Shown piece after piece: positions 21,600 to 33,449 of a DNA stretch of 64,000 nucleotides (position 1 is the first letter of the stretch; each line of letters opens with the position of its first letter). Source of the DNA: Reticulitermes lucifugus (Eukaryota; Arthropoda; Insecta; Blattodea; Rhinotermitidae); assembly GCA_026260175.1 (NCBI GenBank), contig JAKCWW010000898.1:1-64000 (forward strand), read 5' to 3'. Below the pieces are notes generated by a model. It had not been told where the DNA came from. It ran no database searches and saw only the letters and a list, made by a program, of their open reading frames with translations. A program made the position numbers and the translations under genes.

Positions 21600-24436
21600 A
21601 GTATATTTTAATATTATAATAAAACAAACAAAAATGTCAAAAGACAAAACAATCACCTGAACACGGGAATATCGAAACGTCTTACAATATAATATATGTG
21701 TCCAAAGTCAAGGACGTATGGGAGAGAAAAATGATGGCCTAAGTTAAGTTACGATCCTGATATTCCAATGCACGATTCAGAAAAATGATAATAAATCGTG
21801 TTGTAAAAATTAATCCATTTGTCTTCATCATAAATCGATAAATTCCTCTCATAGGGAAAAGTTAATAGTAAATACCATGAAGCATGCTAGATGGCATTAT
21901 ACATAAAAAGCGAACAAATCAAACGACATCACTGTATGATAAATACGAGTATAAAACCAAATTTCGAAACATCAATAGATGTTCTGTTTCACAAAACCTA
22001 ACTGTCTTCAACAAACTGTCAGTGACATTCTGTTATTACATTTGAATGGCAGTAACATTAGGTCCGAAATGTACTTAATGACTCGGAGAGTACGACGGCC
22101 TCTTTAATTTCCTGCCAGGCAAACAAAATTTAACAAAAGGTTCAAAGTCACTTCCTTTAAAATTACGAGATTTTGCCGGACACGTGTTAAGTTTCGCTCG
22201 AGTGGGCTTTGTGTAGAGAAACGTACAGTTGAAGGGGGGTGGGGTGCTGACTCGGTGATAGATAAAGAAGGAGTTTTTACTTACACATCATCTGCTAAAG
22301 CATGATCGTCAAAACTTTTTACGGCAAAGGCCCACACCCGTTATTGCGGGCTGGTTCGTGGGCCGAACGTGGAAAACAACAATACATGTCATACCTAGCC
22401 GCTTGAATTATTGTTTAGTTTTTATAGCACATGCATAATTTACAAATGTGGCCACGGGTCGCATAATACAACCTGAAGGTCCGTGGGTTGGAGATCCATG
22501 TGCTAACGGAAGTATAGGATTTTATACTGCAGAAATGTAGGCAAAATAAGCTAGACTAGAGATTTTCATTCTAGCGAATATGGAAACAGCCGTCTTCTGG
22601 GATATGACGCAGCTTTGTTACACACTTCAAACGCTCCTGCAGATGGAAGAAGCAGATTCCGCCTAAATGTTGTCTGTACGGTGTTACATCCCAGAAGGCA
22701 GCAATCACTGGATATTAAATAAATCGATTCAAAAGACACAGTCGAAGGCTACGTTATAAAGACTAATTATCCGTATCTCCAAGGAACAGAATACAGCTGC
22801 AAAATAACATGACATTGGGAGCCCATATCATGCTTCGTACTTCTGAAATTTAAATGACCTCTCTCCGATATATACCTGTTATAAAGTAGGCCATTAAGGC
22901 ACTAATAAAAATTATGACTCAAATTATAACTACATACAACAGTTTTCGTAAAACACATATATTTCGCCAACTTTTTGTCCTAAGTACTCAAGAACCATTT
23001 TTTCCGCCGCTATAGAGAAGTTCCATATCAAAACTACGCAGTTATAATGGTTCACACAAAAATATACGCCAGCCAATTGCATTCTAACCCACAAAATTAA
23101 TATTTCTAGGCTTCTTTGTGTGTATCTTTAAGTATGTTTATCAGTAACAAATACGAGTCCCTTCACAATAATGTGTTTTCGGTCATGTCGTGTAATAAAG
23201 CCAAGCTTCTGTGTGAAGGTTTTCAACACACCCGCTAATCAGTCTTCAGACATGTGGGGTCTTGAAAACGTGGAGTGGCTGGCAAGCTGGCTGCTGTGCC
23301 GCCAGAACTGCAAGTGGCAAACAGCAGAACGGTGCACTCTACGGGAAATAAGCATTTACGACATCTTCACTCAGTGGCACATTTGCTATTTACGTGACTT
23401 CCATCACAACAAAAGGATCCTTATCTTTCGAGTTGGTATCCCTTAACTTATTATAATTCATTATCCCATTCAATTTGAAAGCTCAACTTCTGATTCACTA
23501 ACTTCAAAGTGATATGAAACAATCCCCAGACAGTATTGCAATATGTTTTAAAAACTTCCACAATCCATCAATTCGTACTCTAGCATATATGTCACAGGTA
23601 CAATTTATATCCGTTTTTATTAAACATTCATAAAAGATAAACTTTCGTCTATTCAACTGCTGTTTCAAATGCAAATGTACCATTTCCTCCACGTCAAAAT
23701 ATAACGCAGTACTGTAGTAACACAGAATTGCTATACAAAGGACATCGAGAACGTTCTCCAGGATTTCCAAGAGGCCACATTTTCTTAAGGACTATACAAA
23801 TTCAAGAAAACGAAAAAATAAAATGAAGATTAAACCCTAAGATTGTCGATGAATTTCCAAAAACACTGCTTTCAGGCACGACAGATTTCTATTCGTTATT
23901 TGATTTCTACAAATACACGCCTCCGCATGTCTGGAGTTACATCACAAGAACAGGTTGTGGGGTGTCAAACCTGTTATCTCATAAGCTCCTCCATCCTCCA
24001 ACCCACAGGCAATCTGTCATCAGGTGCACAGCAAGCAACACTGCTGTAATCAGGCGGTACTCCATATTGCTAAAAAAAATTTCAACCTCGTCTTATTCAA
24101 ACTACGGAAAGGCAAATTTCTCCAGCTTATCAAATTAAATAGTTTCCATGGTTGTGGCCTCGTCACAACAAAAGGGGCCTTATAATTTTATCACAAAGCA
24201 GGCCACTCCACATACGAACACATTAGCTTGCAGCTAGCACAAACCCTTCGAGCAAACCTTCACGTTAGTGCTTTGATATTTATCAATGTGTGTAATAGTT
24301 AAGAAAATACAACATTCTATAGATTCGTAGCGACTTTACTGGACACATCGTATTCTTCGCAACTAATATAAACAGACTGAATTTATTGGCCTGTTAAAGA
24401 AAACGAGACAGGCAATGTACCTGTAAACGTAACATT
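21600..24436. other. unannotated stretch with one GC hairpin
   Basis: Apart from the hairpin at 22329-22364, I find only short frames. The text at 21648-21673 matches a segment near 9985. No gene is supported. Confidence 0.45.
22329..22364. other. GC-rich two-tier hairpin
   Basis: GGCCCAC (22329-22335) pairs with GTGGGCC (22358-22364). Inside it CCCG pairs with CGGG over a TTATTG loop. The remaining CTGGTTC on the 3' side is unpaired. It could be a transposon end or a structured RNA remnant. Confidence 0.45.
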
Positions 24437-24900
24437 GAGCCGCGTTCGCGTAAATATTGTTGAAGTGGAAAATGAGTAATTATTACACATTCTGAGTGTG
24501 TTTATAGCCTTAGTTATTCAGCATGCGCCGAATTATATTGTCATATGTGACCTGACTGGCTGTACCATATTTTTCCACATTATCTCACATAAGGCACGAT
24601 TTTCGGGAAAAAAAATATTGAACAAAAAACGTGTGATTTTATTTTCTCTGCAAATTTGGTCTGAAACACTTCTTATTCTAAGAAGAATTGAGAAAGATAT
24701 TATCATAAATGTAGACAGGTCTTCATGTAAAGTATCCGCTATTCTTGTCGGATTTTAACGAAACTTGAATTTTTTCGACACATTTTCGAAAAATAATCAA
24801 ATTTCATGAAAAATGTGTCCAGTAGGAGCCGATTTCTTTCATGAGGACGAGCAGACATGACGAAGCTAGTAGTCACTTTTCGCAATTTTGCGAAAGCGCC
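24437..24900 (+). repeat. dispersed repeat R1, copy 1
   Basis: Colinear with 51105-51590 over its whole length in the same orientation. Shared blocks include CGCGTTCGCGTAA, TTTTTCCACATTATCTC, ATATTATCATAAATGT, GTCTTCATGTAAAGT and CAGACATGACGAAGCTA. The 3' block resembles 3' untranslated ends of insect non-LTR elements or MITEs. The 86-codon frame inside is not conserved in the other copy. Confidence 0.8.
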
Positions 24901-24909
24901 AATAATTAG

Positions 24910-25589
24910 ATCCTAACGTTCTGAGGCAAACATCTTGCCTTAGTGCATTCCGTTTCATCACTCAAGCGCAGGTTTCTTCGTGAATGTTGTTACAGACACA
25001 GCGACTTATAGAATGTTTGATACTATTTGCCTATGAGTCTTTCTTACTCTTACCTACTCCTGTTCAAAAGCTTAAAATATTACAATATTCGAAATTATAA
25101 GATTACCAATTTTGTGTGCAGCACTGTCACAGACTGAGGGGTCTGAGAAGGACGTGTTGTCGGAAATATTGATAACGAAGACAGAGGAAGCAAAAAGAGG
25201 CCAGAAAAAATTTCAAAATAAGAAGCTTCAGAATTCTGATTTTCACCAATTATTACTATGGTGATCATGTAGAGACATGGAAGTAGATGGGAGGATAATA
25301 TTACAGGCTATCTGAAAGATTTAACTACTTTCAGAAGAGGCTCCAATGGCGAGCTACTGTCAACAAGGCATTAATGATCTTGTTTTCCTAAAAGGCGGAA
25401 AATTGACAGATCGGCTAAGACATCCGAGTATGTTTCCACTCCTCAAAATTAGTTACATGGTTGACACAACCTTGATGCTTCCGCACAACTCAATTGATGC
25501 TGTTCATCTTTTTTCAGTATTTTGGTTATTCTTGTCCACTTTTCAGTTCGACACAAAAGTCGACATTTTCTAAAATGTCAATTCAGCAT
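24910..25589. other. unannotated stretch
   Basis: No supported feature. A 75-codon frame at 25346-25573 has no motif. Confidence 0.5.
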
Positions 25590-26390
25590 ACCTAACTGCA
25601 TGGAGCAGAGTCCTTTCTGAGAAGTTAACAGGTCCTTAGCTAGTCAAGAAATTCCATGCATTTTATGCAACCCGAAGGTTTATTACCGCATTCACAAGTG
25701 CCTGCCAACTTTCCTTATCCTGAGCCAGATCAATCCAGCCCAAGTCTCCCCATCCCATTTCTGGAAGATCCAGTTTAAAACTGTCCTCCCGTTTACGTCA
25801 AGTCTTCCAAGTATCTCTTTCCTTCAGGTCTCCACACAAAAATCTTTTATGCACCTCTCCTGTCTCCCATACGTGCCACGTGCCTCCCCATTGTATTCTT
25901 CTTGATTGGATAGCCCGAAAATATTTGGTGAGGAGTACAAATCATAAAGCCGATCCCGATGGCCTCGCTCTACGGCGTAGGTCTGCAGCCGCTCACTTGC
26001 TGAGATTGCGGGTTCGAATCCCGACAGGGGCATGGATGTCTGTCTCTTGTGAGTGCTGTGTGTTGTCAGGTAGAGGTCTCTGCGAAGGGCCGATCACTCG
26101 TCCAGAGGAGTCCTACCGAGTGTGGTGTGTCTGAGTGTGACCGTGAAGCCTCAATAATGAGGGGGTCTGGGACCACTAGGGCTGTCGAACCATGAAAAAA
26201 AAATTCCAAAAGCCCCCTCTTTATGTACTCTTCTCCACTCCCCTGTTATCTCGTGCCTCTTAGGCCAAAATATTTTCTTTAGCACCCTAAGCCCAAACAC
26301 CCTGAACCTACGTTCCTTCCTCCATGTTAGAAACCAAGTTTCACACCCATACGAACCACCTACCTATCTTCAGTGTCAATGAGCTAACTG
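25590..26390 (-). mobile_element. LINE family 2, 3' fragment (copy 3), interrupted by SINE-A
   Basis: Plus-strand landmarks: CTAACTGCATGGAGCAGAGT at the element edge, ATGCATTTTATGCAACCCG, and GGTGAGGAGTACAAATC before the SINE. After the SINE the match resumes with CTTAGGCCAAAATATTTTC, as in copy 2. The minus-strand reading just inside encodes LYDLYSSPNIF. The SINE at 25950-26203 entered after the LINE fragment was in place. Confidence 0.8.
25950..26203 (+). mobile_element. SINE-A, tRNA-derived (copy 2)
   Basis: The head has CCGATCCCGATGGCCTCGCT and GGGTTCGAATCCCGAC (box B-like, near 26010). The body has GAGGAGTCCTACCGAGTGTG, identical in kind to copies 1 and 3. It ends GGGCTGTCGAACCATG plus A9. 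It lies within LINE copy 3. Confidence 0.85.
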
Positions 26391-26399
26391 GTATGTGTC

Positions 26400-27015
26400 T
26401 ATGATTCCACTCTACACATGCCGATAATTCGCCGCATTATCAAATTACCATTTCTACTTGGTGAAGCCGAATGTGATGACATTTCGAAATCAACACAAGT
26501 GTCTATATTAGTTTCTCGAGCACTTAGTAACGTAAATATTTATGCAACGCCGTCGTTAGTGGCATCTATCACAGAGATAATTTAAGGCTACCGCCAACTC
26601 TCCTTTGTACGATACTGGCTTCTGGTCGCGGATACAGTTTATGTAACCCTGTCACACGTACCCTTTGAAGCAAAGAGTGAGAAAAGTGTACTGTTCTGTT
26701 ATAGCTATGTATATGATTTTAAATGATTTACCGACTGTTTACAATCGCTACTTGTTACAGAAACATAACTGTTTTAGTATTAAAATCAACCTAATTAATT
26801 TCCCGACTTATTATGTAAATTATTCGGACGGCGACAGATTACGAGAACATTTAGCACGACGAAGTAATTGAAACCACCAATTATTTTACGGAAAATATAA
26901 CAATAGCAATAATAATAAGCAAGAAGTCACATTTTACCTGTGAAGTGTAGAATTTTGATGCACTTTTGATATCGATTTTCTTCTGCATGTTTCGAGACAA
27001 AAACAAAGACGGAAC
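26400..27015. other. unannotated AT-rich stretch
   Basis: No supported feature. Confidence 0.5.
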
Positions 27016-27019
27016 CTGC

Positions 27020-27125
27020 TTTTATTGCGAGCGCAGTAACTAACTTCCTGTAATCGGCGGTTCGTGTTCGAAACCTGAACATGTCGATTACGGACGTAAC
27101 TATTTATTTTCGGCGTACAAATTGG
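27020..27125 (+). mobile_element. tRNA-like SINE head fragment
   Basis: GCGAGCGCAGTAACTAACTT is box A-like and GTGTTCGAAACCTG is box B-like with appropriate spacing. The body was not traced, and it is too divergent for a functional tRNA. Confidence 0.35.
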
Positions 27126-27129
27126 GGTT

Positions 27130-30100
27130 TGATGAGCACAACATTCGGCTTGAGAAATTAGGGGAGAGAAGAAAATTTAGAAAAGGACAGTGGCGACTAC
27201 CGCTTCAAGGACGGTAGGGACACGTCGCGGTGTTTCTTTGTGAAATCCCGTGCTCCACAAGGGAAGGTTAGAAGTAACCCGCCCCAGGATATTCGTCTAT
27301 TACGAGTTTGAGGTGTCCCAACTCATATGAGACCGTTCCAGCGTGCCGTTTGGTCTAGCCAATTAGGCTTAAAAATTTGAATTGTAAAATTCGGCCAATT
27401 GGAGACAAAATTTATGTTTCGGTCAATGTAAAGTCTTGCATGAGCGGGGAAGATTTCGTTAGGCAGACCGAGAACGCGAAATTTAAAGGGACTCTGGTGT
27501 GTGCAACGTTAGAAGACAGTGGGGAGTTGTATTAAGTGCCGTCCCCAATCAAAAATTAATAGCTAAACATAGTTAATTCATCACAGTACTATTCTGGCAA
27601 TAAATCTTTATAAGAATTCATCAATTATTTAATTGGACTAACTGGCGAAGTGAGCGCTGGCGCTGAGTTACCTCCCCGGAATATTCCCATCATGATGAGA
27701 CCTCACATCGCCGACGCCGATCTGAGCGGTAAGATTCCTTGAACATTTCAAGACATTCCACAACAAACTACTGATGAGTGAGACGGATACTTTTACGGCA
27801 ATTCTTCTGCTTCATACTTGTCACTTAGACGTACTCTACTAGTAAATCTGGAACAAGGTGCCTGAAACTAGTATTTTAACTTGCAGAACTTACATACATT
27901 TAAGCCTAAACAGAAATGTGAGAGATCCAAGCTCCTCACGGCCGTGTTTGAGACAATCGCCGGGACGTAACCTTCAGGAGAGAATACGCAGGTTTCTCCG
28001 AAACATCAATACGCATCTACAAAATCACACGTTCTCACTCTCAGAATTCTGTAATTTTAACATAAAAGTTAATTTCTAAGTTTCGCGATTTTCTGTGATA
28101 ATTCCTTTGGAAAAGTGCCATATTGCACATGAATGTATTAAAAGCCCAGAAGTGGAAAAAAATAGTTCAGGACTACTGGAAACCAAAATTATTCCAAAGT
28201 TCATGGATAGACTTCTTGTCATTTAAATATTCTGGTTTATATTTTATGAAAATATAATTTTATTTTCAATTATTCGAATCTCGAGATTATTACTCTAGAA
28301 TTTTAATTTCGCGCCCAAATACACCTTTTAAACTTTAAAACGCACACTGCCATCCAGTCCTCATTGTAAAATGAGAATAAAAATTCAACACATGCAGTTC
28401 ATTAAACAGAACTTTCAACGTGTATTTCCCACCCACAGGACATACAAAGTCCAGCTGTCATGGGTGTTAAATTTCAGCGACGCGATGACGTCAAAAAAAA
28501 CTTCAAACAAATATAAAACTGTATGTGGCGGAAAATGTTTTGTATAAAACAGCAGACGTCTTTCATAATGCCGCTGGTCTCACAGTCTCTGTGTATACTG
28601 CAATTCCCACGTAATGGCCGGACAACTGGATTCCACTGATATGGGATTGATATTTTCTACCCACTACATTTAGTAGCTATGGAATGAAAGCTGAAATTTC
28701 ACTCGTGAAATACTTTACAAATCCATAGAGTTTAACCTATTTATTGTAAATGTAAATATTAGAAAACAGGATACTTAAAAACCTTCACCATCACACAGCT
28801 TAATTATTTATAGTCATAATTATTACATGCTGGCCGTATGCAGCCGTTTCTAAGTGCTTTGGGGGCAAGCAGTAAAGCGGGTCGGGGGGGGGGCGTTGAA
28901 AACTAACCATAAGTTAAGACTTTCATCACTTCAAAATCATGTTATGAGAATATAAGAAAATTACACGACAGTAATTTTTTTTCGAAAAATTACTATTATT
29001 TCTTCAGGTATTTTGCGATTACTGTTCAGTTTATTAAGTACGTAATATTGCATCATGCAAAGAATGTGTAAAAATGAACCGTAAAGGACGCGAAAGGAAA
29101 TGGTAGCTGCACTGTTAAAGTAGTGACCCAGCTTTTGCCTGAAGGGACTTACGGAACCAATTAAACCAGAGGAACACTAAGACGACTAGCGGACCGATAT
29201 GCGAAACGGTGGCTTCCCGAATATAAAGCCAGACTGTAAAGTACTCGACCGTGACACTCAGTTCGATTTATTGCTTTCGTTTAAAAACAAAAGACAAGAG
29301 AAAAAGCTGAAAGATGAACTATGGGTAATATTAATGAACTGTTCTAGATTTAAGGTTTGTTGATCTATTGCAAAGAGCCTGATCACTAAAATGTTCAATA
29401 ATACACAATCACTGTACATAAACATGAGCCAATCCTTCATTTATTTACAAAATCATTTCCTACGTGTTTTGGCCTGAAAACTCCCATTAAAACAGTAAAG
29501 CACTATTGAAGATGTACGATTAATAAGATTATTATTATTATTATTATTATTACTAATATAATATTATATTCCATTCGTGCTGTTTTACATAAATCATCAT
29601 CGAAGGCTCACATTATGTATTAAATAATTATTCGGCCCTAAATTTATCTAACGCTGATGTTGCTGTTAGGATCCTACCACTCCAGGTCATGCACATACAC
29701 ACACACGTTCCGTCACAATTTACTGGAGTCATGGAAACGGGCATTATTAAGGGCATTAGAAAGAGAACCACCCAGTGTAACCGTTTGATACTTGTGACGG
29801 TATCCTGAAGGACGTGTTGCTCTTTTTAATATACCGGTGAGGGTAAAATTTAAAAAAAAATTCTAAGCATCCTAACTGAAACATAAACCAATATTTTTGG
29901 TATTATTTTACAAAGCTGAGAACAAATGAATTTTGGGGAATAGGCTGTAAACTTACACAGATGAGTCGCTGAAATAACATGGGCGGGATATAGCATGCGA
30001 TTTTTATAAATATATATTATTAATGTCATAATCTTCGGTAATTCCCCATTTTTTGTAATTGTGAGTTTAGTTAGCGGACGCAGCACTTTGTAATTTTGTA

Positions 30101-30130
30101 CTTTTGACTTAGGTACAGAATGATCATCAT
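27130..30130. other. unannotated AT-rich stretch
   Basis: Contains a poly(G) run near 28885, a perfect ATT tract at about 29529-29553 and many short frames. The block near 29205-29240 echoes 3185-3225. No gene is supported over about 3 kb. Confidence 0.5.
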
Positions 30131-30137
30131 ATCGTAA

Positions 30138-30178
30138 TTGTGGGTCTTTTTAAGACCGAAACATGTAGCAAATGGTTT
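30138..30178 (+). ncRNA. decayed hammerhead-like motif, family 1
   Basis: GGGTCTTTTTAAGACC forms a clean stem II, followed by GAAACATGTAG. The CTGANGA segment upstream is lost, so this copy cannot be a hammerhead as it stands. Confidence 0.35.
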
Positions 30179-30308
30179 TGTATGTTGTGTAAATGAAGAA
30201 CGGACATGCATACATACAATCGTTCGTGCTCCGTGCAGTACGATTAGTACCCGTATACATTCCAACACCTGCACTGTAGTTAGATACAATAACAGACAAA
30301 CATGTGGT

Positions 30309-30355
30309 AATCCTCCTACATGTTTCCGCCTTTTTAGGCCATTCTCAGGGAGGTA
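30309..30355 (-). ncRNA. hammerhead-ribozyme-like motif, left arm of the 30.3-kb element
   Basis: Minus strand: AATACCTCC, CTGAGAA (one change from CTGANGA), a stem GGCC..GGC, GGAAAC, ATGTA, GGAGGATT. CCTCC pairs with GGAGG as stem I and the AAT/ATT ends extend it. Confidence 0.5.
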
Positions 30356-30637
30356 TTCAACAAAGAAATACAATAATTGTTATTTATATAATAGATGTGC
30401 AATGGTACAGTTAAAATATAAATATTATAATAGTTAAAAAGTTTAAAAAGCATAGTAGCTCTACAGTGCGTATTGTAATAGTTATTATTTGATTGCAAAC
30501 ATCTAGTGAAGAAAATCATCTTCGTTTTCAGGGATATATCCGTATAGCCTGTGGCTGTATCACCATGGATGAATACACATTGCACTCTGCCATTGCACAT
30601 CTATGACCTAACTAGCCATTATTGTATTTTTTGTTGA

Positions 30638-30684
30638 ATACCTCTCTGAAGATGGCAAAAAAATACCGAAACACGTAGGAGAAT
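30638..30684 (+). ncRNA. hammerhead-ribozyme-like motif, right arm of the 30.3-kb element
   Basis: ACCTCT, CTGAAGA (intact CTGANGA), TGGC and a weak stem II, CCGAAAC, ACGTA, GGAGAAT. The predicted cleavage triplet is GTA, and stem I is formed by CTCT and GGAG in part. Confidence 0.5.
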
Positions 30685-30704
30685 TACCATATGTTTGTAT
30701 ATTA

Positions 30705-31780
30705 TTGTATATAATTATAAAGCAGTTGTTGGAATATATATGGCGACATGTATACATCTATACTCTATGTAAAAATACTTCTGTACACAGTGGTTGTATG
30801 TTACTCAATATGTTTATGCAATTTGTACACGGTATAAAACAAATAGGCTCAAAAATGCTTTGTCACTACTTTAAGGGAGCATTAAAGGGCGATCGTTTGT
30901 AAAGGTAACAACGAAAAGCGCATTAACTAAATGTTAATTTTACTGACAGAATGTAAATACTGGATGTGTGTGCTAAATCTGCTGTTCGGTATGTCAAATG
31001 TAAACGCAAAATAATAAAACAAACTCATTACAAAACAAAGAAATAAACATTTTAACACCAGTTGCAATTTATTTCTGCTTTTCATGCACAGCAATGGCAA
31101 TCATAGGCAACTCGGGAAGCTCGCAAGCAACAGGTTTAGAAAGGCAGCTACGACTTTAAGCGCTCATACAACTGGGTTCAATACCATAGGGTCAAACAAC
31201 AAGAACTCTACGAAACCTTTGTCGCAGTGTTCAACATATCCACGACAGTAGTTCGTGCTATTCTTTAGCACTCCCTAGGGGTCAATAAATCACGTAGGAT
31301 ACATTGAATGAGACTCGAATATAAATGAGGAAAATTCATAAAAAAATTTCTTTGGAAATCTCAAAGCAAGGGAAAAGGTGGAACATATAAAAGAACATTT
31401 GAGATTAACATCAAAATCAACCGTCGAGAAACTGGATACGAATATGCGGACAGGAATGAAGTGAGTCATGACGGGATCAAATGATGGCTTTTGTAGACAT
31501 GTCCATGAACCTTTAGGTTCCGTAGAAAGAAGAGGATTATGTTTACGGCCTGGAGTTTCCATCCAGGTAGTTACCATATGATAGTTACTGTAGTGCATAG
31601 TTGTTACGTGAAAGGCAGTCTATGCAAGGCACTCTCCTATCATGTGTACACAGAGAAAGCCACGATAACTGCACATAGCAGGCAAGAAACACGTCTTCAG
31701 CTACAGGTTGTGCATGTTACAGAGGTTTGGGTTTATATTTCAGTTAGTATCCAAAGTACAGTAATGAAAATAAAAAGTAA
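30705..31780. other. unannotated stretch
   Basis: Frames up to 102 codons on both strands around 31290-31847 show no motif; the plus-strand one runs into the hairpin below and gets part of its length from it. Confidence 0.45.
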
Positions 31781-31843
31781 GATGAGCTCTGCGCGTCGTG
31801 TGGTAATTGGTAAACAATTACCACACGACGCGCAGAGCTCATC
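31781..31843. repeat. perfect 29-bp hairpin
   Basis: 31781-31809 and 31815-31843 are exact reverse complements, separated by the 5-nt loop GTAAA. The arm starts GATGAGCTCTGCGCG and is CpG-rich at the base. No mismatch in 29 bp means it is recent, under constraint, or an artefact. Confidence 0.9.
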
Positions 31844-31954
31844 CTAGCCGCGTAATATCCCAAAGAGCGCAGAGCTCATCCTAGCCGCGTAATATCCCAA
31901 AGAGCGCAGAGCTCATCCTAGCCGCGTAATATCCCAAAGAGCGCAGAGCTCATC
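31830..31954. repeat. 37-bp tandem repeat growing out of the hairpin arm
   Basis: Units begin GCGCAGAGCTCATC at 31830, 31867, 31904 and 31941. Three full units are identical by eye, and the fourth stops after 14 bp. The unit start is the last 14 bp of the hairpin's right arm, so hairpin and array share sequence. Confidence 0.9.
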
Positions 31955-33049
31955 AACATCGCGGGCGGAAGCCTGAAATCAAAAACTAGGATGTTAAGCT
32001 ACGTAGCACTGTCACTCTGACTGTCAAATCATTTACGCACGTAGAGCACACCGCGCCGCTTTGACTCTCGCACTTTCGGTGACCACTTGTTTAACGTCAC
32101 TAGCGCCAAGTAGTGGTGCAGTTCGTCGTGCTTCGGACGTTTCCGTCATACCTTATCCACGGAAATTTTAAAATGTTTGCAGCATGCCTGAATAATTACA
32201 GGTCCATAATCCCTTATCCGAAACTCCTGGAGCCAGATGTATTACGAAGTTCAGAATTTTTCGAATTTTATAAAGGTAATATGGTGCGTATATCGCATAT
32301 TACGTACCATCTCCAGCGGGGTCTGGGGCATCACCCCGTAATGAAACACGTTACTGATTCTGCAGCGAAACGTATTAATATTCACACTATGTGACACAAA
32401 GAAAGATTATAAATATGATTACAGTGCACTTACAGTTTATTTATATACTGTATTAATAAACTGGTAAATTAAATAGTGGGATATATACTGACCGTAAATA
32501 CTCTAGCACTTTTTATTTCTTAGGAAAACATTCAGTAAAACTTCAAGCATATACAAGTTCAAAATTTGCGGTTTTCAAGCTTTTCGGCTTCCCTAATTGC
32601 GGATAAGAGATTGTGGACCTACAGCGAATTTATAAGTATGTAGTATTAATACACGTTTTAGTGTTATATAACCTGAAGGATTGTTGAAATTAATATTAAG
32701 ACAGAAAAAACACATACTTACACCAGGGGGTGCACAAATTTTCCAAAAATCTAGGAGCCACATCAAAATTCTAGGAGCCAGAAGGGTGACAAAATAACAA
32801 GTTCCACACTGAGAACACACAAATACTCGTATTAACCGTCACGGTACAAAACGCAATCTTCCGGGCGATCTGGTGCACGGCACTTGTGCACTTCTGACCT
32901 CCGCTATCATCCCTGCCTACAAAGTACACACTTTACTTGTGCACATGGAATTGTCGGGGAAAGATAGTTTCGATAGGCAGGACAGCTCCAAACTTTTGCA
33001 AAGTAATTCGATACCATGACTCTAGAAATTACACAAACGAACGCACCTC
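31955..33049. other. unannotated stretch
   Basis: The first 150 bp stay GC-richer than the surroundings. AGGGGGTGCACAAATTTTCC near 32726 looks like a hAT-type terminus, but no matching end or 8-bp duplication was found. No gene is supported. Confidence 0.4.
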
Positions 33050-33312
33050 TAGGCTATTAAAGCGGTTGCTGTGAACGCCATATCGGCATACGAGGGAATG
33101 GAGGTATAGCCTCACTCCTTCTTAAACTCGGTATTAGAAGTGAGTCCAGCTTCACGCCGTGGCCTCTTTACGCCCAGGGAAAGAGCCCTGGCACCCATTA
33201 AAAAGAAGACTGCGTAGGCTCCAGGGCCGGTAAGTACGTTTTGAAGAAGCAGTGGGGAATCGAACTATGACTGTTCTGTTGTCCAGTCCGTAGCCTAGTC
33301 GCTGCCCTGGCA
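33050..33312 (-). mobile_element. SINE-B, tRNA-derived (copy 3)
   Basis: Minus-strand head: CAGCGACTAGGCTACGGACT (box A-like) and TAGTTCGATTCCCC (box B-like, about 33258-33270). The tail has ATGGCGTTCACAGCAACC, corresponding to ATGGCGTG.AC in other copies. Confidence 0.75.
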
Positions 33313-33399
33313 CCATTTCGACGCTACAATTATTTATAAAGTTTGCAACTTAAGTCTGTATGCTGTGCTTTAAACTAAGCACTATACTAATGGTATCCA

Positions 33400-33448
33400 T
33401 ATTCCTCCCTGACGATGGTCTATGGGGACCGAAGCATGTAGGAGAAGC
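33400..33448 (+). ncRNA. hammerhead-ribozyme-like motif, family 1
   Basis: ATTCCTCC, CTGACGA (33409-33415, intact CTGANGA), a strong stem II GGTC/GACC, then GAAGC (one change from GAAAC), ATGTA and GGAG. CTCC/GGAG gives stem I. The GAAGC change would probably impair activity. Confidence 0.55.
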
Positions 33449-33449
33449 A

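Larger units (their letters stand above)
30296..30698. repeat. inverted-repeat element with a hammerhead-like motif in each arm
   Basis: The left arm (about 30296-30405) matches the reverse complement of the right arm (about 30590-30698) along its length, with a spacer of about 184 bp. Both arms carry ACAAACAT..GGTAAT at the outside, the ribozyme-like motif next, and GATGTGCAATGG at the inside. The spacer has no recognisable coding sequence. It could be paired terminal repeats of a Penelope-like element or a non-autonomous foldback derivative. Confidence 0.75.

Noticed and set aside
32720-32800. hAT transposon terminus
   Set aside because: The end looks suggestive, but no inverted partner or 8-bp duplication could be found.
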